Shown: positions 11,331 to 23,752, counted from the stretch's first letter. The stretch: 64,000 bases of DNA from Pardosa pseudoannulata (GCA_032207245.1 CM063500.1:45466905-45530904); one strand, 5' to 3'. A program made the numbers and translations. The notes: a model not told the origin generated them from the letters alone.

Positions 11331-12519
11331 ATTCTACGTAAAAAAAAAAATTTTCTGAAAAAAAAAATATATATAAGCTATTAATTAAAAAATAAAAGCT
11401 ATATTAAGGTTAATTTCTGGATGTCAAAGCTAGAGCTAAATGATATCTAAACTTTAATATTGTAATTTATTGTTTAATAAATATCAGTATATTAATATGT
11501 TCTTATATATATCATCTTATTATAGAGTTGCCAATATAAGTGTGTTCTGTATAAAATAATACAAACACACATATATCAATCCGTGTGTTGGTTATCTAGA
11601 AAACAAAAATTCAATTTCTTAATCTGAATACATAAATTTATATTTTAACGTATTGCTTAAAAGAAGAAAATCACATAATATATTATTACTTGTCTTCGGT
11701 AGAAAAATGAGTTGAAGACGCGGCAGAAAAGAAAAAAGGGTGAGAACAGATAAAATTTTAAAAGATATAACTTTTTTTCCAAATTCATTTTTATATTTTT
11801 TATCTGAAGCGGAAGATGGTTTTAAGAAACTTTCTTTTTAATTTTCAGAAAATTCTTTTCAAATATTTAGAAAAAAAAAATTTCTTATAATTTTCGGAAA
11901 ATTCGGATCAGAATCACCCCTGGGGGTAACTTTATTCTGGTAAAATCGTTTGATTTTTATGGTAGAAAATTTACGCTCCGTAACTGCAGGTGGTATTGCT
12001 TTATCTTAACGTTTATACCAGAAAAAAAATTGAAGTTCTTTATGTCTTTGACATCTAGGAGATAATTGTAATAATCTCGATATCGCATAAATGTCTATTA
12101 TTTAAAAAAATCTTTTTTATGTTTGTAAACTTTTTAAAAGTAATATTAAAACTGACAAAAATTGCATGGGTAATCACTGCACAAGAACTTATTTTATTTG
12201 ATTTTGTGTACTGTTATTCAGTTTTAAAATCCTTAGAAAAATGATGTTAACTTAAACATATATCGATTTTTTAGGAATTTATTAACAACTGCTTGTTACT
12301 TACAGCCTTCTTTTATCTCCCTGAAAATCAATGTAATTAATTTGTTTTGACATAATAGCAATTTATTCATCGAAAGATACAAGTATATATATATGTAATA
12401 TATCAAAATTATTTAACTTTAATATTTCTTCAAAAGCCTCCTCTCTCCAATTTTAATTCACTTAAATATCTTTACCAGCCTCTAAATGGTTTAATAAACG
12501 GAGTATTTTCCACTTAACA
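11331..12519. other. Gene-free stretch
   Basis: AT-rich sequence with short homopolymers and no supportable gene. Confidence 0.5.
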
Positions 12520-12850
12520 TTCCTTTCTGTCCTAAAACTGTAAACTTTCTGTCTATGCAGCAGTTTCCCAGGTGTTGGCGGAACACGTTTTCGCGTTTTG
12601 CTGATATTGCAGTTTATTCGCTTATTAAGCTGTTTTCGTTGTGTGAAAATTCTTGTTGTCAGCGCTCTTGGGTGTACTTGTGTCAGAGCAGAGTGAACTC
12701 TGTGGCTTTTGATTGTATATTGTCCAGGATAGATGTGTGGTGTTGCCGCTCTGAAATAAAGTTTTAAAACTAGACTTTTGAGTTCTCTTAAATGTGAAGC
12801 CCGACTGCATTCTCATTACTCATAGCTGTTGAGCTTTCTCCTTGTGAAGG
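12520..12850 (+). repeat. Possible LTR fragment
   Basis: A less AT-rich block with an AATAAA at 12755-12760 followed by an 80-base stretch, reminiscent of an R-U5 region. No matching terminus or TSD can be set, so this is only a suggestion. Confidence 0.25.
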
Positions 12851-12870
12851 AGTGTTATAAAAGATGGATT

Positions 12871-12871
<1 letters not shown>

Positions 12872-12946
<75 letters not shown>

Positions 12947-12957
12947 AGAGAGAGAGA
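12872..12957. repeat. Compound microsatellite (CA)n(TA)n(GA)n
   Basis: An AC run passes into a TA run of about 65 bases and then GAGAGA. Confidence 0.95.
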
Positions 12958-13402
12958 TCAAATGTTTATATATTATTAAGCATTGATTGAAATTCAACCA
13001 CGGTGAAAGTGCAATATATGTTTAGGTTATTATTACTTAACCTCCTTGCCCTCATATCATAAACATTTCTTTGTAATTTTGGAAGGAAAAGATTCGTTTA
13101 TTTTTCTCTCCAAATGTTGGAATTAGACGAAGTGGGGATTAAACCAGTAACTATATGACTGATTTTACTACTTTGAAGCAGCAAAGCAAAAAGTAAAATA
13201 AAAGGTGGCTGTTGTACATGGTTGGCTGACATGTTGAGCGCAATGTGCGTTTAATGGGATTCACAGTGGACTTGCCTTTAAGTGGCGTTAGTGTCCGAGG
13301 ACTGACAGTGTACTTTTAGCTTTGGCTGCGTCGATCACAGGAAACTGACAGTAAACCTTCTGTTTGATGCCTACTCTGTCCACAAGGACTTGCGTCATCT
13401 GA

Positions 13403-13777
13403 ACGAATCACCGAATGGTTAGGGAGCAGCTCTTCAGTACCGGAGTTCCTACTGCTCTTACGGATATTCACAACCTTTCTGAATCCGCTTTAACCCCTTG
13501 AGGACCATCACGAAATGCTACACGAGTCAATCGTCGCCGTTTAATCTAGCAATTAAATATAGCATTTAAAAATTAAAATAAAACGTTCAGATATCCTATT
13601 ACGCATACGCGTCGCTAGTCTCTCAATATCAACCGTAGATAATCGCGTGGAGGCGACGCTGGACTGATAAGAGTGAAATCACTGCGTCGCGTATATGAGA
13701 CGTTGGTCGCGAAGGGATTAAGCATAGATCCCATTCAGGAAAAAAAGTATACCGTAACGCTTTAAACCAAATCAAAC
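13403..13777 (+). repeat. tRNA-derived SINE (family A) split by a TTAA element
   Basis: The plus-strand head begins near 13403 (cgaatggttaggg, then taccggagttc). The body resumes after a 224-bp insertion and the copy ends in CTTTAAACCAAATCAAACC. The two halves join at the TTAA that normally sits in GCTTTAAGC of the SINE body. Confidence 0.8.
13494..13717. mobile_element. piggyBac-like MITE in a SINE TTAA site
   Basis: Ends are CCCCTTGAGGACC and, inverted, TCCCTTCGCGACC, flanked on both sides by TTAA (13490-13493, 13718-13721). TTAA targets and CCC-T type ends are the signature of piggyBac elements. At 224 bp it is non-autonomous. Confidence 0.85.
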
Positions 13778-13785
13778 CACCTTAA

Positions 13786-14651
13786 CGGAAAGTCACTATC
13801 AGTCCCCAGAGAATGACCTCGCGCACAACGTGTAAAAGTATTTTTGTCTGAAACGGTACTGTCTACTTTTGTGCAACACAAAAACTCATAAGAGCAGGTC
13901 ATATTTTAATAAAATATTTGGTTTCAGTAACGGAAAGTCACTATCAGTCCCCAGAGAATGACCTCGCGCACAACGTGTAAAGTATTTTTGTCTGAAACGG
14001 TACTGTCTACTTTTGTGCAACACAAAAACTCATAAGAGCAGGTCATATTTTAATAAAATATTTGGTTTCAGTAACGGAAAGTCACTATCAGTCCCCAGAG
14101 AATGACCTCGCGCACAACGTGTAAAAGTATTTTTGTCTGAAACGGTACTGTCTATTTTTGTGCAACACAAAAACTCATAAGAGCAGGTCATATTTTAAAA
14201 AAAATATTTGGTTTCAGTAACGGAAAGTCACTATCAGTCCCCAGAGAATGACCTCGCGCACAACGTGTAAAAGTATTTTTGTCTGAAACGGTACTGTCTA
14301 CTTTTGTGCAACACAAAAACTCATAAGAGCAGGTCATATTTTAATAAAATATTTGGTTTCAGTAACGGAAAGTCACTATCAGTCCCCAGAGAATGACCTC
14401 GCGCACAACGTGTAAAAGTATTTTTGTCTGAAACGGTACTGTCTATTTTGTGTGCAACACAAAAACTCATAAGAGCAGGTCATATTTTAATAAAATATTT
14501 GGTTTCAGTAACGGAAAGTCACTATCAGTCCCCAGAGAATGACCTCGCGCACAACGTGTAAAAGTATTTTTGTCTGAAACGGTACTGTCTACTTTTGTGC
14601 AACACAAAAACTCATAAGAGCAGGTCATATTTTAATAAAATATTTGGTTTA
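13786..14651. repeat. Tandem array, six units of about 145 bp
   Basis: Units start at about 13786, 13931, 14075, 14221, 14366 and 14512 and differ by only a few bases, so the array expanded recently. Part of each unit ('ggtactgtctacttttgtgcaacac', then 'ctcataagagcaggtc') resembles the SINE family A tail ('gctacggtctactttttgcaacac', 'gctaatgagaccgggacc'), which suggests the unit captured SINE sequence. Confidence 0.95.
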
Positions 14652-15000
14652 TAACTAAACATTTCTTTACCTCCTACCACAATGTATTTATTTTGAAGCT
14701 TCTTTTTAGTGTTGATACATAGCTTTATTTAGCTATCAGAAAATTGCAAAAATTTTAATAAACTTTATTAAAAAATGTTTTTTTAGGTTATCACGAACAC
14801 CGAAGAGCCTATACACTATGATCACTTTAGAGTTCAGACATTTGCTTTTTATTAAAAAAAAAAACAAAAAAAAAAAAAAAAAACTTGACAATTTATGAAT
14901 TTAGGCTATGTAATAAACAAACACACTTTCCAGTGTGTGTCTTGTGCAGTTAGAGGATTACCCACGTATGAAAAAGTAACATATATCTAATTATGGCAAT

Positions 15001-15172
15001 GGTTTGTAGCGCTACTGTTTACTTTTTAGCAACACGAGAGCTAATGAGACAGGGACCTACTGCTTAAAGCTGATTCCGAACAGCTACTAACAACCATGCC
15101 ACAATAGGGTTCGAACCCACGAACTCCGGTGACGAAGGATCAGTAATCTAATCATTCTGCGATTAGTGTCAA
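15001..15172 (-). repeat. tRNA-derived SINE (family A)
   Basis: Tail at the left (ggtttgtagcgctactg), head at the right. The B-box on plus reads gggttcgaaccc. Confidence 0.88.
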
Positions 15173-15626
15173 TGATTGTGTTATTTTTTTGAAACATAAT
15201 TCATGTACTTAAATATGTAAGGATTTTTTTTTAAAATTGCAAATTTTTCCCCACAGAACTGTTAAAATTGATAACAATTTTTTAAAAATTTAACTTAGAC
15301 TATAAGGTTTCTCTTGGAAAACTATATTTTTTATGCAAATTTCCTAAGGTATTGATATAAATATTCTCTAACATTAGATAATTGCATCTTTTAATTACAG
15401 TCTTTGAAATTTACCATGCCTCATCAAGTGTTACCATAAATATTCAGTTTTCAACCGCTAGAGGTCTTTATTATATTTTTTAGTTTATTTTCTTTAGGCA
15501 ATATGTTTTGCCCAAAGCAGATGAACTTTGGCTTAAATATCTTTTAAATTCAAAATCTTTATAAATGACTTTACTTACAAGTGTCTGAAGACATTATTAG
15601 TTTTGATACATTAAAACTTTGAGCGT

Positions 15627-15782
15627 GGTTTGGAGTAACACAGGCTACTGTTTTGCTAACCAAAAGGTTAATGAGGCCGGGACCTTCTGCTTAGAGCTGA
15701 TTCCAAATGGTAACAAACATCCATGTCAGCAGTGAGATTCAAACACATGGTACGGAAGAGCAACATCCTATGCATCCAGCCA
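15627..15782 (-). repeat. Diverged SINE (family A)
   Basis: Same order of blocks (ggtttggagtaacacaggct, gttaatgaggccgggacc, gattccaaatgg, catccatg, gagattcaaaca) with many substitutions, so an older copy. Confidence 0.8.
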
Positions 15783-16597
15783 GTCAAGTTTAGGATCAAG
15801 GCCTTGACTTTCTATGAATTTATTTGCTTTCAAAGTATTAAGATGAGGTTTCACAGTCATTTTTAATTTGTTAGATTTTTTTCCTTTCAAATTTGATATA
15901 TTATAAATACATCTTTCTTTTACTACAATCTCAGTTATTTCTATAACATTTTATAATTCATTAGTATGAATATTTTTCGCAAGAAATATTGTAGGAATCA
16001 TTTTTGAAATAAATCTTTTAGTCTACATTCCAATCAAAATAAAATAGCAGCAGACAATTATTTTGAAGTTATCAAATATCTATCTCAAAATGCAAAGAAA
16101 AATATAAAATTATTTCCATAAAAAGCAAATGTGCAACTGTATTTACAGTTTTAATGAGTATTGTCGATTTTGTTACTGAGTTAAACCAGGATAAATTACA
16201 CATTTCTTCAAAAGTTGTATTGTTATTTATAATTGCAACACGAATGTCCAGAATTTCCACTGCCATCCATTTATGCGATTATTGCATTCAAATTTAAATA
16301 ATGATCCACACTGCTGAAAAACTGCAAGCTTTTCAGATAATTTGTAGAGGTCTCAGTTCCTTTTTTTCATTATAACTCTTTGAGTGACCATTTATTTCTA
16401 TGTAAGTAAAGTCCAGACTAAAAATATATTTCCATAGAAAGATATATTCTCTAAGACTACACCTTGAGATTTATTGGAGAACTACAACTTTTACAAAATA
16501 TCAAACTTTAAACTCAGATTTGTTAATCTTGTTAAGTTAAGGCTAATGTAGTTAGAAAGACTGTTAAGGCCTCGTAATGGTTGAGACTTATAGGACT
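15783..16597. other. Gene-free stretch
   Basis: AT-rich sequence; nothing supportable seen. Confidence 0.5.
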
Positions 16598-16891
16598 TGG
16601 CTTAATTGTAGTAATCAAAGGCAGGCTAAGGAGCTTAACCAGGGATATCCTTGGATGAGGGCTAAGGAGCTACTTAAGCTCAAGAGGAATGAGATAAGGG
16701 AATGAGCCATTAGTTTGTTGACTGGCCACTGTTGCCTCAAGAGGCACCTTAACATTATTGGCATTGCAGACAGCCTGGTATGTAAGGGGTACCATATGGT
16801 GGAGGAAAGTTCCTCACACATTTTGTGTGAATGCAACTACTACTGTGCCAAGAGATTTAAACTTCTTGGTTATCACTTCATTGAGCCGTAG
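16598..16891 (+). pseudogene. LINE reverse-transcriptase C-terminal remnant
   Basis: One frame from about 16615 reads QRQAKELNQGYPWM, then ELLKLKRNEIR, an in-frame TGA (16703-16705), and then SLLTGHCCLKRHLNIIGIAD followed by CEC. The order 'RNEIR, LLTGHC-L-RHL--IG--D---C, then SHILCEC' is that of the region after the RNase H domain in Jockey-like and related non-LTR retrotransposons, with a zinc-knuckle-like set of Cys and His. The expected middle Cys-x2-Cys is altered (CKGYH). The frame ends at TAG 16889. Only the last ~90 codons are present, as expected of a 5'-truncated LINE copy; its 3' UTR may continue to about 17090. Confidence 0.75.
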
Positions 16892-17433
16892 GAGCTGACT
16901 AACTTCCCAGTTAAATTCTGCTTATATTTATCTCAGCTATTGGTCTCTCTGAGACTTAATTGTTAATATTTCTTAACTTATTGCTGGGACTCTTTTGTTT
17001 CAGTAAATGGGTGGGGGGTTCAGTACAATAGGCCTTGGGTAGCAGTGCTGGTGCTCTTATGAGCCGCTCCACACTAAATCTAAATTTAGGTCTAATATGT
17101 ATGAGGCATGTTTTTAAGAACAGTTTTCTAATTCAGCAGCTGCAGAAATGTGGATGTTGCTCTGTGCACCCACATACTTGCATCTGTTGGTTTGACACTT
17201 TGCAATGAGCTGTCTATCCATATTTTGATGGGTGTAAAGTTTTAGTGTTGCCATGCTAGAGAATCCCTTTTAATTTCAATCATCCCCAGGAGGAAGTTTT
17301 GCTCCTGATTCTATACCCCTCTTCTATCTTCCAACCTCCCAGCAAGAGAACATAAAGACCCACAGATTTAATCTGAATGTTCTCTGGGTACCAAACGGCA
17401 GTAACCTACTTGCCAATCAGCTACACATATTAA

Positions 17434-17806
17434 CACATTGTATGTGGGACACGTACTAGTACGCTTTCTGACAATTGATACTTGAGTATGGGACATGCAC
17501 TAGTACATTTTCTCACGATTGATACTTGAGTGCGAGTCACGTACTAGTACAGTTTAGTGTAACAACATGGTTTGTTTGTGGGTACAAAAATAACTGTATA
17601 TATAGAAAAATGAAGCTGAATGTTCTTGTCTACTACATAGATTCTGGAAAAATTTAGACAAATAAAAACTAGTTTTTACATCAGTCACATTGACTGATGT
17701 AAAATTAAATAATTTTCAATTTATTGAGATTTAACTGAATAAATTTACGTGCAAAACACTCGCTCCCGGTACAATTCCGATGTGAAATGTACCTGCACAC
17801 AATGTG
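17434..17806. mobile_element. piggyBac-like MITE with TTAA duplication (family P, copy 1)
   Basis: Ends are CACATTGTATGTGGGACACG and, inverted, CACATTGTGTGCAGGTACA, with TTAA on both sides (17430-17433, 17807-17810). The left part holds two to three subterminal copies of a ~48-bp unit (acgtactagtac, then gattgatacttgag). It is homologous to the longer copy at 54454-56006. Confidence 0.9.
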
Positions 17807-17810
17807 TTAA

Positions 17811-18918
17811 GTGTGGATCCACTAGAAGTTAACAAGTGCAGTTAATATAGCTTACTTCCCCTCGTGCAATAGCATAATTTCTCTTTTCTACTAGCCATGT
17901 GCCAGATGATTACTGAATGTCTTTTAGTATCAGTATTTATGACATTGAATCTTACTACAGACATAGATGTCCAAACATTCAGAAATGATTTTATGTGCAT
18001 ATAAACAAAATAAGACTTCTTTGTGTTTGCTGTTATGTAAACAAGTAATGACAAATATGATGACAGGTCTGTAATGCTCAACTTTTATTTTCAAAAGGAT
18101 TTAAACAGTGAAAAGAAATATACTGGTGTTATCAGCTGTTTTCTTTAATGTATAGATTTTAGTAGAATTTACTTTAATATGACTGAACAACCAACATAAA
18201 ATCTTTGTTCAATACTGTTTTCTGTACAAACTGCTAAGGTTTCATAATTATACTGCACTGAGCAGTCATAACTTTAGTAGGTAAAGAGGTTTAATGGAGT
18301 ACCTAGCCATGCTAAAAACTGCATTCGTCTAACCTACAAATTGTAGACAGATTAAACACAATTTAAAACACTTTTAAAACAATATAATACCAAATATAAA
18401 AATTAGCTGTGAAAAAGTAAATTTACGGTCCTGATTTAGGGACTTTAACGCGAGTGGACATATGAGAATATAAATTGATGATGACAAATTCAGTCAGTTC
18501 AATGACAGGGCATTCAGGAGAAAACCATTTAAAAATTCCCCTATAATTAATTTTTTTCCCCTGAATCACAATTTTTTAAAATTATTTTACAAACAAATTC
18601 TTTGATATAAATTTATATTTTACAAAAGTTAATAAATTTTACTATAAACACATCAAAATCCCAATGAATTTAAAACTTAGAAATATTCTTTTCTGTCTTT
18701 GGTCTGTTCAGAATAATCTGCATAAGGAACTGTAGATTAATAAATTTCATTAAAATTATAAAAAAAACTACAACATCTTACAGTTGTGCTTTTTAATATT
18801 TAAATAATGCAGTCTAAAATATTAATTAAAAACTGTACATTATTATTTTAAAGATTTAATTTGCCACATAACATTAATTTCCTTATAAGTTTCTTTGATT
18901 ATTGACAGCTTTCGATCC
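17811..18918. other. Gene-free stretch
   Basis: AT-rich sequence without recognisable coding or repeat structure. Confidence 0.5.
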
Positions 18919-19203
18919 AATGAGGAATTTTCACGTTTTCTAATTTTGATTTTAAACGATAGAAGACAAAAAAGTAAGCAGGACAGTAGCTATTTTTCTT
19001 TCATTTGGGGGCCTAATGAGTGATTTCTGATGGGTTTTATAGCGGACTCTTTAACGTCTCTCAAAAACGATACTTTTTCTCCGCCGAGTTTGTGACGTCA
19101 TCGTTCATGTCGACACCGACCGCCTATGCTGTTTACATGTTAAAAGGCGACTTTTAAATTTGTTTCTGTGTAAAGTATCGCATATAATAGAAATTTTTTT
19201 ACT

Positions 19204-19411
19204 ATGTCTGGCATTAAAAAATCATAGTATAAATATTGTATTGTGCCACTCTGTCAAAATACAGCAAGTAATTGCAATGAGAAGATATTTTTCAGCGTTT
19301 CCAAAGATCCACATACACGTAAAATCTGGACAACTGCGATGAAAAGGGATGAGAAATTAAACCCCAAATTATCATATAAATCATCTCTATGGGTTTGGGA
19401 AGACCATTTTT
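19204..19411 (+). pseudogene. THAP-domain exon, disabled copy
   Basis: Homologous to 8942-9148. It starts MSGIKKS and then meets TAG at codon 8. It keeps YCIVPLC and the conserved Trp, but the third zinc ligand is changed (WVWEDHF in place of WVCEDHF), and the codon before the donor has become TAG. Three independent defects show it is dead. Confidence 0.8.
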
Positions 19412-20023
19412 AGGTAAATAAATGCTTGCTTTTGTTTAAATATTACTAGTTTAGAAAAAGTAAAGTATATAAAAATACATATATACCTTTAAAAGAACTG
19501 TTGATTAACCAGTGCTATTTAACTTTTAAAACTGCTCATTTTCGAGTATTATCACAGAGTTCAACTACAATAAATGTTTGATAAAGCATATAAATATCGT
19601 AAAACATATAAATATCTAAAGCATATAATTATCTAATAAATAACTCGGGGGAGGGGAAAGTTTTGTATTTTTAAGATATTATAAATATTTTCTTCAAAGA
19701 TGCATACTTTCTTAATTGAATCAATTCACAGTGATATTTTTCGATTAAATTGGTGACTAATTTGAAAAAAGTATATAATATTTTTAAAATACTTATAATG
19801 ATATTACTTTAAAAATTAAATTTAATTTCAGAAACTTTATACATTTTTTAATTTAACATTAACATTAAAGACAATAAAATTGTATTGCTATTTAAAAAAG
19901 CATAAATAATTAAGTAAAGCCTTTTAAAGATTTTAAATTTCTTTTCATCAAATTTAAAATTCTTAAGAATTAGTTTGGTTTTGGAGCGCTACGATCTACT
20001 TTTTGCAACACGAAGGCTAAAGG

Positions 20024-20748
20024 CTTTCAAACCAGAGGCTTCTGTCAGTAAGCACAAAAATGACAACGAGCGAAAAATAAAAGCATAAAAAAGCAAAGAA
20101 ATAGAAGGGTGGATTCGTGAGTTCATAGCACAATAACTTGAGAGTTGAAAGTTTAGGGATAGAAAAACATAAAATATCTTTGCGGCCATGACATCCGTAC
20201 AAAATAAACAAAAAATAATAAATTAAAATGTCAAAATCGAAAAAATTGAAAATTTTGAAAAAGCAAAAAATAAATGTTTTAAAAATAATTAAATTGCATT
20301 AAAAATCCGAAAAAGGACTAAAGAATAATAAATAAACATAAAAAACAATTTAAATTAAGTTCTGAATTTTTGTATCGTCGGGAATAGAACCGAGCACCCT
20401 ATATACTATGTAGATGATACTATGTAGAAGGCGTACTTAACCACCATGCAACACGCCCACATTGTTCACCAATGCAAAATAAAGTATTTGTTAGAGTAAG
20501 AAAACGATGCGTAGATTTAAATATTAGGCTCCACCCTCAACAGGAGAGCAGAAAACCAAAACAGTACGGAGGATGTGAGAGCAATACACATGGAATAATA
20601 AAAATAATTTAACGTACGAAAAGTGATGTATGGCCAATTTTAAACATTTTAAAACTTTTTTCTTACATTTTTATATATTTTTAATAATTTTTTTGGTAGA
20701 TTTATTTCATTTTTTATTTTAACAGTACACATTATTAAGGATCTTTGG
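20024..20748 (-). mobile_element. tRNA-headed retroposon inserted in THAP element copy R
   Basis: Flanked by a 15-bp duplication, cacgaaggctaaagg (20009-20023 and 20749-20763), while copy L has the site only once. The minus strand near 20460-20375 has an A-box-like TGGTGGTTAAG and a B-box-like GGTTCTATTCC, so a tRNA-derived promoter. The long duplication fits LINE-driven insertion. The head is internal to the insertion, so it may be a composite. Confidence 0.6.
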
Positions 20749-20991
20749 CACGAAGGCTAAAGGTCCCGGTCTCACAATAAATACCTTCTCTAATTTTTAT
20801 TTTAATATATTACATCTATCTCTATTTATAAAAAGCGATGCTACTACAAATGTGTGTATATGATATATGTATATTTATTTGACTTGTCTATATCTGCAAT
20901 CAGAAAAGCTGTGATTAGCATAAATAAAATATTAATACATGTTAAGTAAAATTGGGTAAATATATAAATAATTTTACATACCGTTGGGTTT

Positions 20992-21119
20992 TAATTCCCC
21001 GTATTTCTGCTCCCATAAAATCCGGGTTTTTCTTTTCCCAAGAACGAAAACATTGACATGCTGTTAATTTTCGGGAGGTTGTCTGACTGTCCTTTGGTAA
21101 ATCCAGGTAGAAGAGACAT
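20992..21119 (-). pseudogene. SWIM/YqaJ-type first exon, frameshifted copy
   Basis: Homologous to 7969-8102 in inverted orientation. The start MSLLPGFTKGQSDNLPKI and the donor GTATGT are kept. A net insertion of four bases in the run 'gggaaaagaaaaaccc' shifts the frame before the FMGAEIRG segment. Confidence 0.55.
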
Positions 21120-21741
21120 TTATGACAAATTGAGATAACTAAGCTATCTAGATCGATAAAATAAACCTTCAGGTTTAAATAAAAATAAATTTTGATAGCT
21201 AGAAAATTTCAGGAACTTGCAAAAACAAAATCGGAAAATAGTGCGCGCTTAAAAGCAATACAACATCACAACCAATCACGGAGCTTTTTGATGTCACGTG
21301 ATTTTCGCTTAACTTTAAAATTAATTTTTTAAATGATGGACCCAGTTTTTTACATTTTTGAGAACATTTTTGAAATCTACGAGTCTGAAGTTATCAGAAA
21401 AACACTAAGTTGTTCGAATCCCCCACATGTGCAAATTTCTCATTCTATTTTCAATTGCTTCATCTCCTGTACATTTCTCCATATTCTTATTTAACAGCGA
21501 ATAAGCGTTTTTTAAAAAATGTACGGGAAGTTTTCAACTAAAGTTTTTTCATTCAAAAAAATTTTTTTAATTTTTTTTTAATTAACAATTTTTTTGTTTT
21601 TTTTTCTGAGCTGCCACATTCTCTGATAATTTCCAACTGCTGGACACCCCATGTAAGGAATTTGGAACACACAACCTGTGTTTCGCAGATGTACCCCCTT
21701 GACTATATCTGTAAAATCGACCCCATTGACCGGCTCCTTAA

Positions 21742-22670
21742 GGTTCCGTCTACGTTCGGAGAACTTTTTTCTTTAAACATAGAAACTAGTTCATGTTTTT
21801 ACATTTTTAGATTTATTTTTTATATTATCATAGATAATTGCACTTAAAAAAATTAATACTGGTGAAGTCTTTATAAAATTTCTAATAAATGAAGCAAATT
21901 TAGTAAAAAAGATTTTTTCAAAAGGTCTAATTTTTTTAATAAATTAAATTATTTCAATATTTTTTGATGCAACATATTTCTTAAACACTGGACTAGTGAA
22001 TCACCTAAAATATTTGCTTAATTTACATTTGGTAAAAAATTTTGGTCCTTCAAAATCATACACATTAAATTTTTAATGAATTTTCATTACCGTTATATCT
22101 AACTAAGAGTGTAACATCATTAAAAATTATCCAAATTTAAAGCTTTTATGTCATTCACTAGTAAATACTATCAAAAGCATTCGTAACAATTTTCAACAAA
22201 ATATAAACTTTTTTAGAAATCACATTTCAAATTTCAACATTTTATTAAAAATACCGTTCTGAGAATAATGCATTTGAAGTTTATGAAAGCAACTTTAACT
22301 ATTAAAAAATTAAAATACATGTTTAAAATTCCCACACCTTCATGCTTCAAAACTTTCTAATTGCCAAGTTGCTAATTATTAAAAACGCTAGAAAAATGTT
22401 TAAACTAATCTCCATGAAAATTAAAAAAAGTTTTGTCCAAAAAATGCTCTTTAAAAGGCTTTAAATTCACAACTTTCGGTTACAAAGTCGCTACTTTCGT
22501 TTTGTTTTGACAGCTGTCACTGATGTTTAAACAGCTGTAACTTTTCTTTAAAATGCCATGACAAAACAAAAGCAGATTTATAAGTCTAAAAGTTGAAATT
22601 TTACAATATAAAAATAAAAAAAATTATGATTTTTTGGCAAAAAATGACGTTTTCAAATTAGACGGGTACC
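21742..22670. mobile_element. TTAA-flanked element (piggyBac- or Kolobok-like), non-autonomous
   Basis: Ends are GGTTCCGTCTA and, inverted, GGTACCCGTCTA, each bordered by TTAA (21738-21741, 22671-22674). The interior is AT-rich with no transposase. Both piggyBac and Kolobok superfamilies use TTAA; the ends do not decide. Confidence 0.6.
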
Positions 22671-22674
22671 TTAA

Positions 22675-23639
22675 AGAAAAGCGGAGCCAGACGGCTAAAG
22701 GGGGCTGATAAGGTTTTTCGGATGTGGCACTTGTTTCCTTTTTTTGCAAGCTGGTAGTGTATCTGATAGGGAGGACTTTTTTTCGGAGGGGATCAAGCTT
22801 CAAGAAGCTGACTCCCAAGGAAAGGAGAGAAGATCTGTAAGAGAGGAGTTGGATTCAGGGAGTTAACATAGAGCCTACGACAGGGAGACATCTCTCTGTG
22901 CTGATGTGAGAAAACACTACGCTTGGTTATCTAAATCTGGCTAAGACAGGCTCCAAGTCTCAAATATAATATTTTCATTTACGTTAATTTTCATCAATGT
23001 TGTAAATAAATGTTTGTTGTCCTTAAAGTTTTGGAGAAATTTAATGCATCCTCATAGACGACAGAACACACCTGTCCCAGTAAAGTAGGTGGGCAGGTTC
23101 CACGTTAGTATAGCGCTCTAGAACAGGGTGGTGTTACACCCTGAATGAGCAAAAATTAGAAGAAAGAGAAAAAAAAGCATCTAATTTTTAGTAAGTATAG
23201 TAATGCCATCTATCAGTCAACAGCTACATTAAACTCACTGATTATACAGGTACCACACTGCAAGCAGTAGTGAAAGAGACGAGTCTTCAAAAGACAAATA
23301 TAGTGACAACCTTATGATACAACAATTTGCATCTAAATTTTAAAAAATACATTAAATAAAAGATTTATAAAAACGGAATTTTGAAAAAAAAAAAAAAAAA
23401 AAAGAAAAAGAAATACATACTGCAATAGGTCTAGATACTTGATTTAACACAAAAAAATCACCCGTAGTACTTCAGATTAAACCTATCAACAATTAGAAGA
23501 AATTTTATGATTATGCATATTTTTATATAGAATATTCTATTTGAATAATAGCTATAAAATTGTAAAAAATCACTTTAGAAAAAAAGATCTGTACTGTCAA
23601 AATGTACATAAAATTCAAACAAAATCACAGGATATAAAA
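22675..23639. other. Gene-free stretch downstream of UBE2T
   Basis: Contains an A run of about 22 bases near 23383-23404 and no supportable gene. Confidence 0.5.
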
Positions 23640-23645
23640 TTTATT
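23640..23645 (-). terminator. Candidate UBE2T polyadenylation signal
   Basis: AATAAA on the minus strand about 108 bases after the UBE2T stop codon. In AT-rich DNA this hexamer is common, so position is the only support. Confidence 0.4.
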
Positions 23646-23752
23646 AATTACATGTCAAGTTTTGATAGAAGGAAGAAATATACATAAAACACAGGATATG
23701 ATACAATCTATGAACATTATAATTTGCTTTTTTTGAAAGACTTAGGACACAG

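Larger units (their letters stand above)
18919..21444. mobile_element. THAP/SWIM-type element, inverted copy R, with a nested retroposon
   Basis: Reverse-complement homologue of 7619-9433 over its full length, from AATGAGGAATTTTCACG to AAATTTCTCATT. After removing the 725-bp insertion plus its duplicated target the length agrees with copy L. It is clearly more decayed: stop in codon 8 and a Cys-to-Trp change in the THAP exon, a frameshift in the other exon. No TSD is evident, so it cannot be told from the sequence alone whether it arose by transposition or by segmental inversion. Confidence 0.65.

Noticed and set aside
13786..14651. CRISPR-like array because of regular repeats
   Set aside because: Units are directly adjacent 145-bp repeats without unique spacers, in a eukaryotic context.
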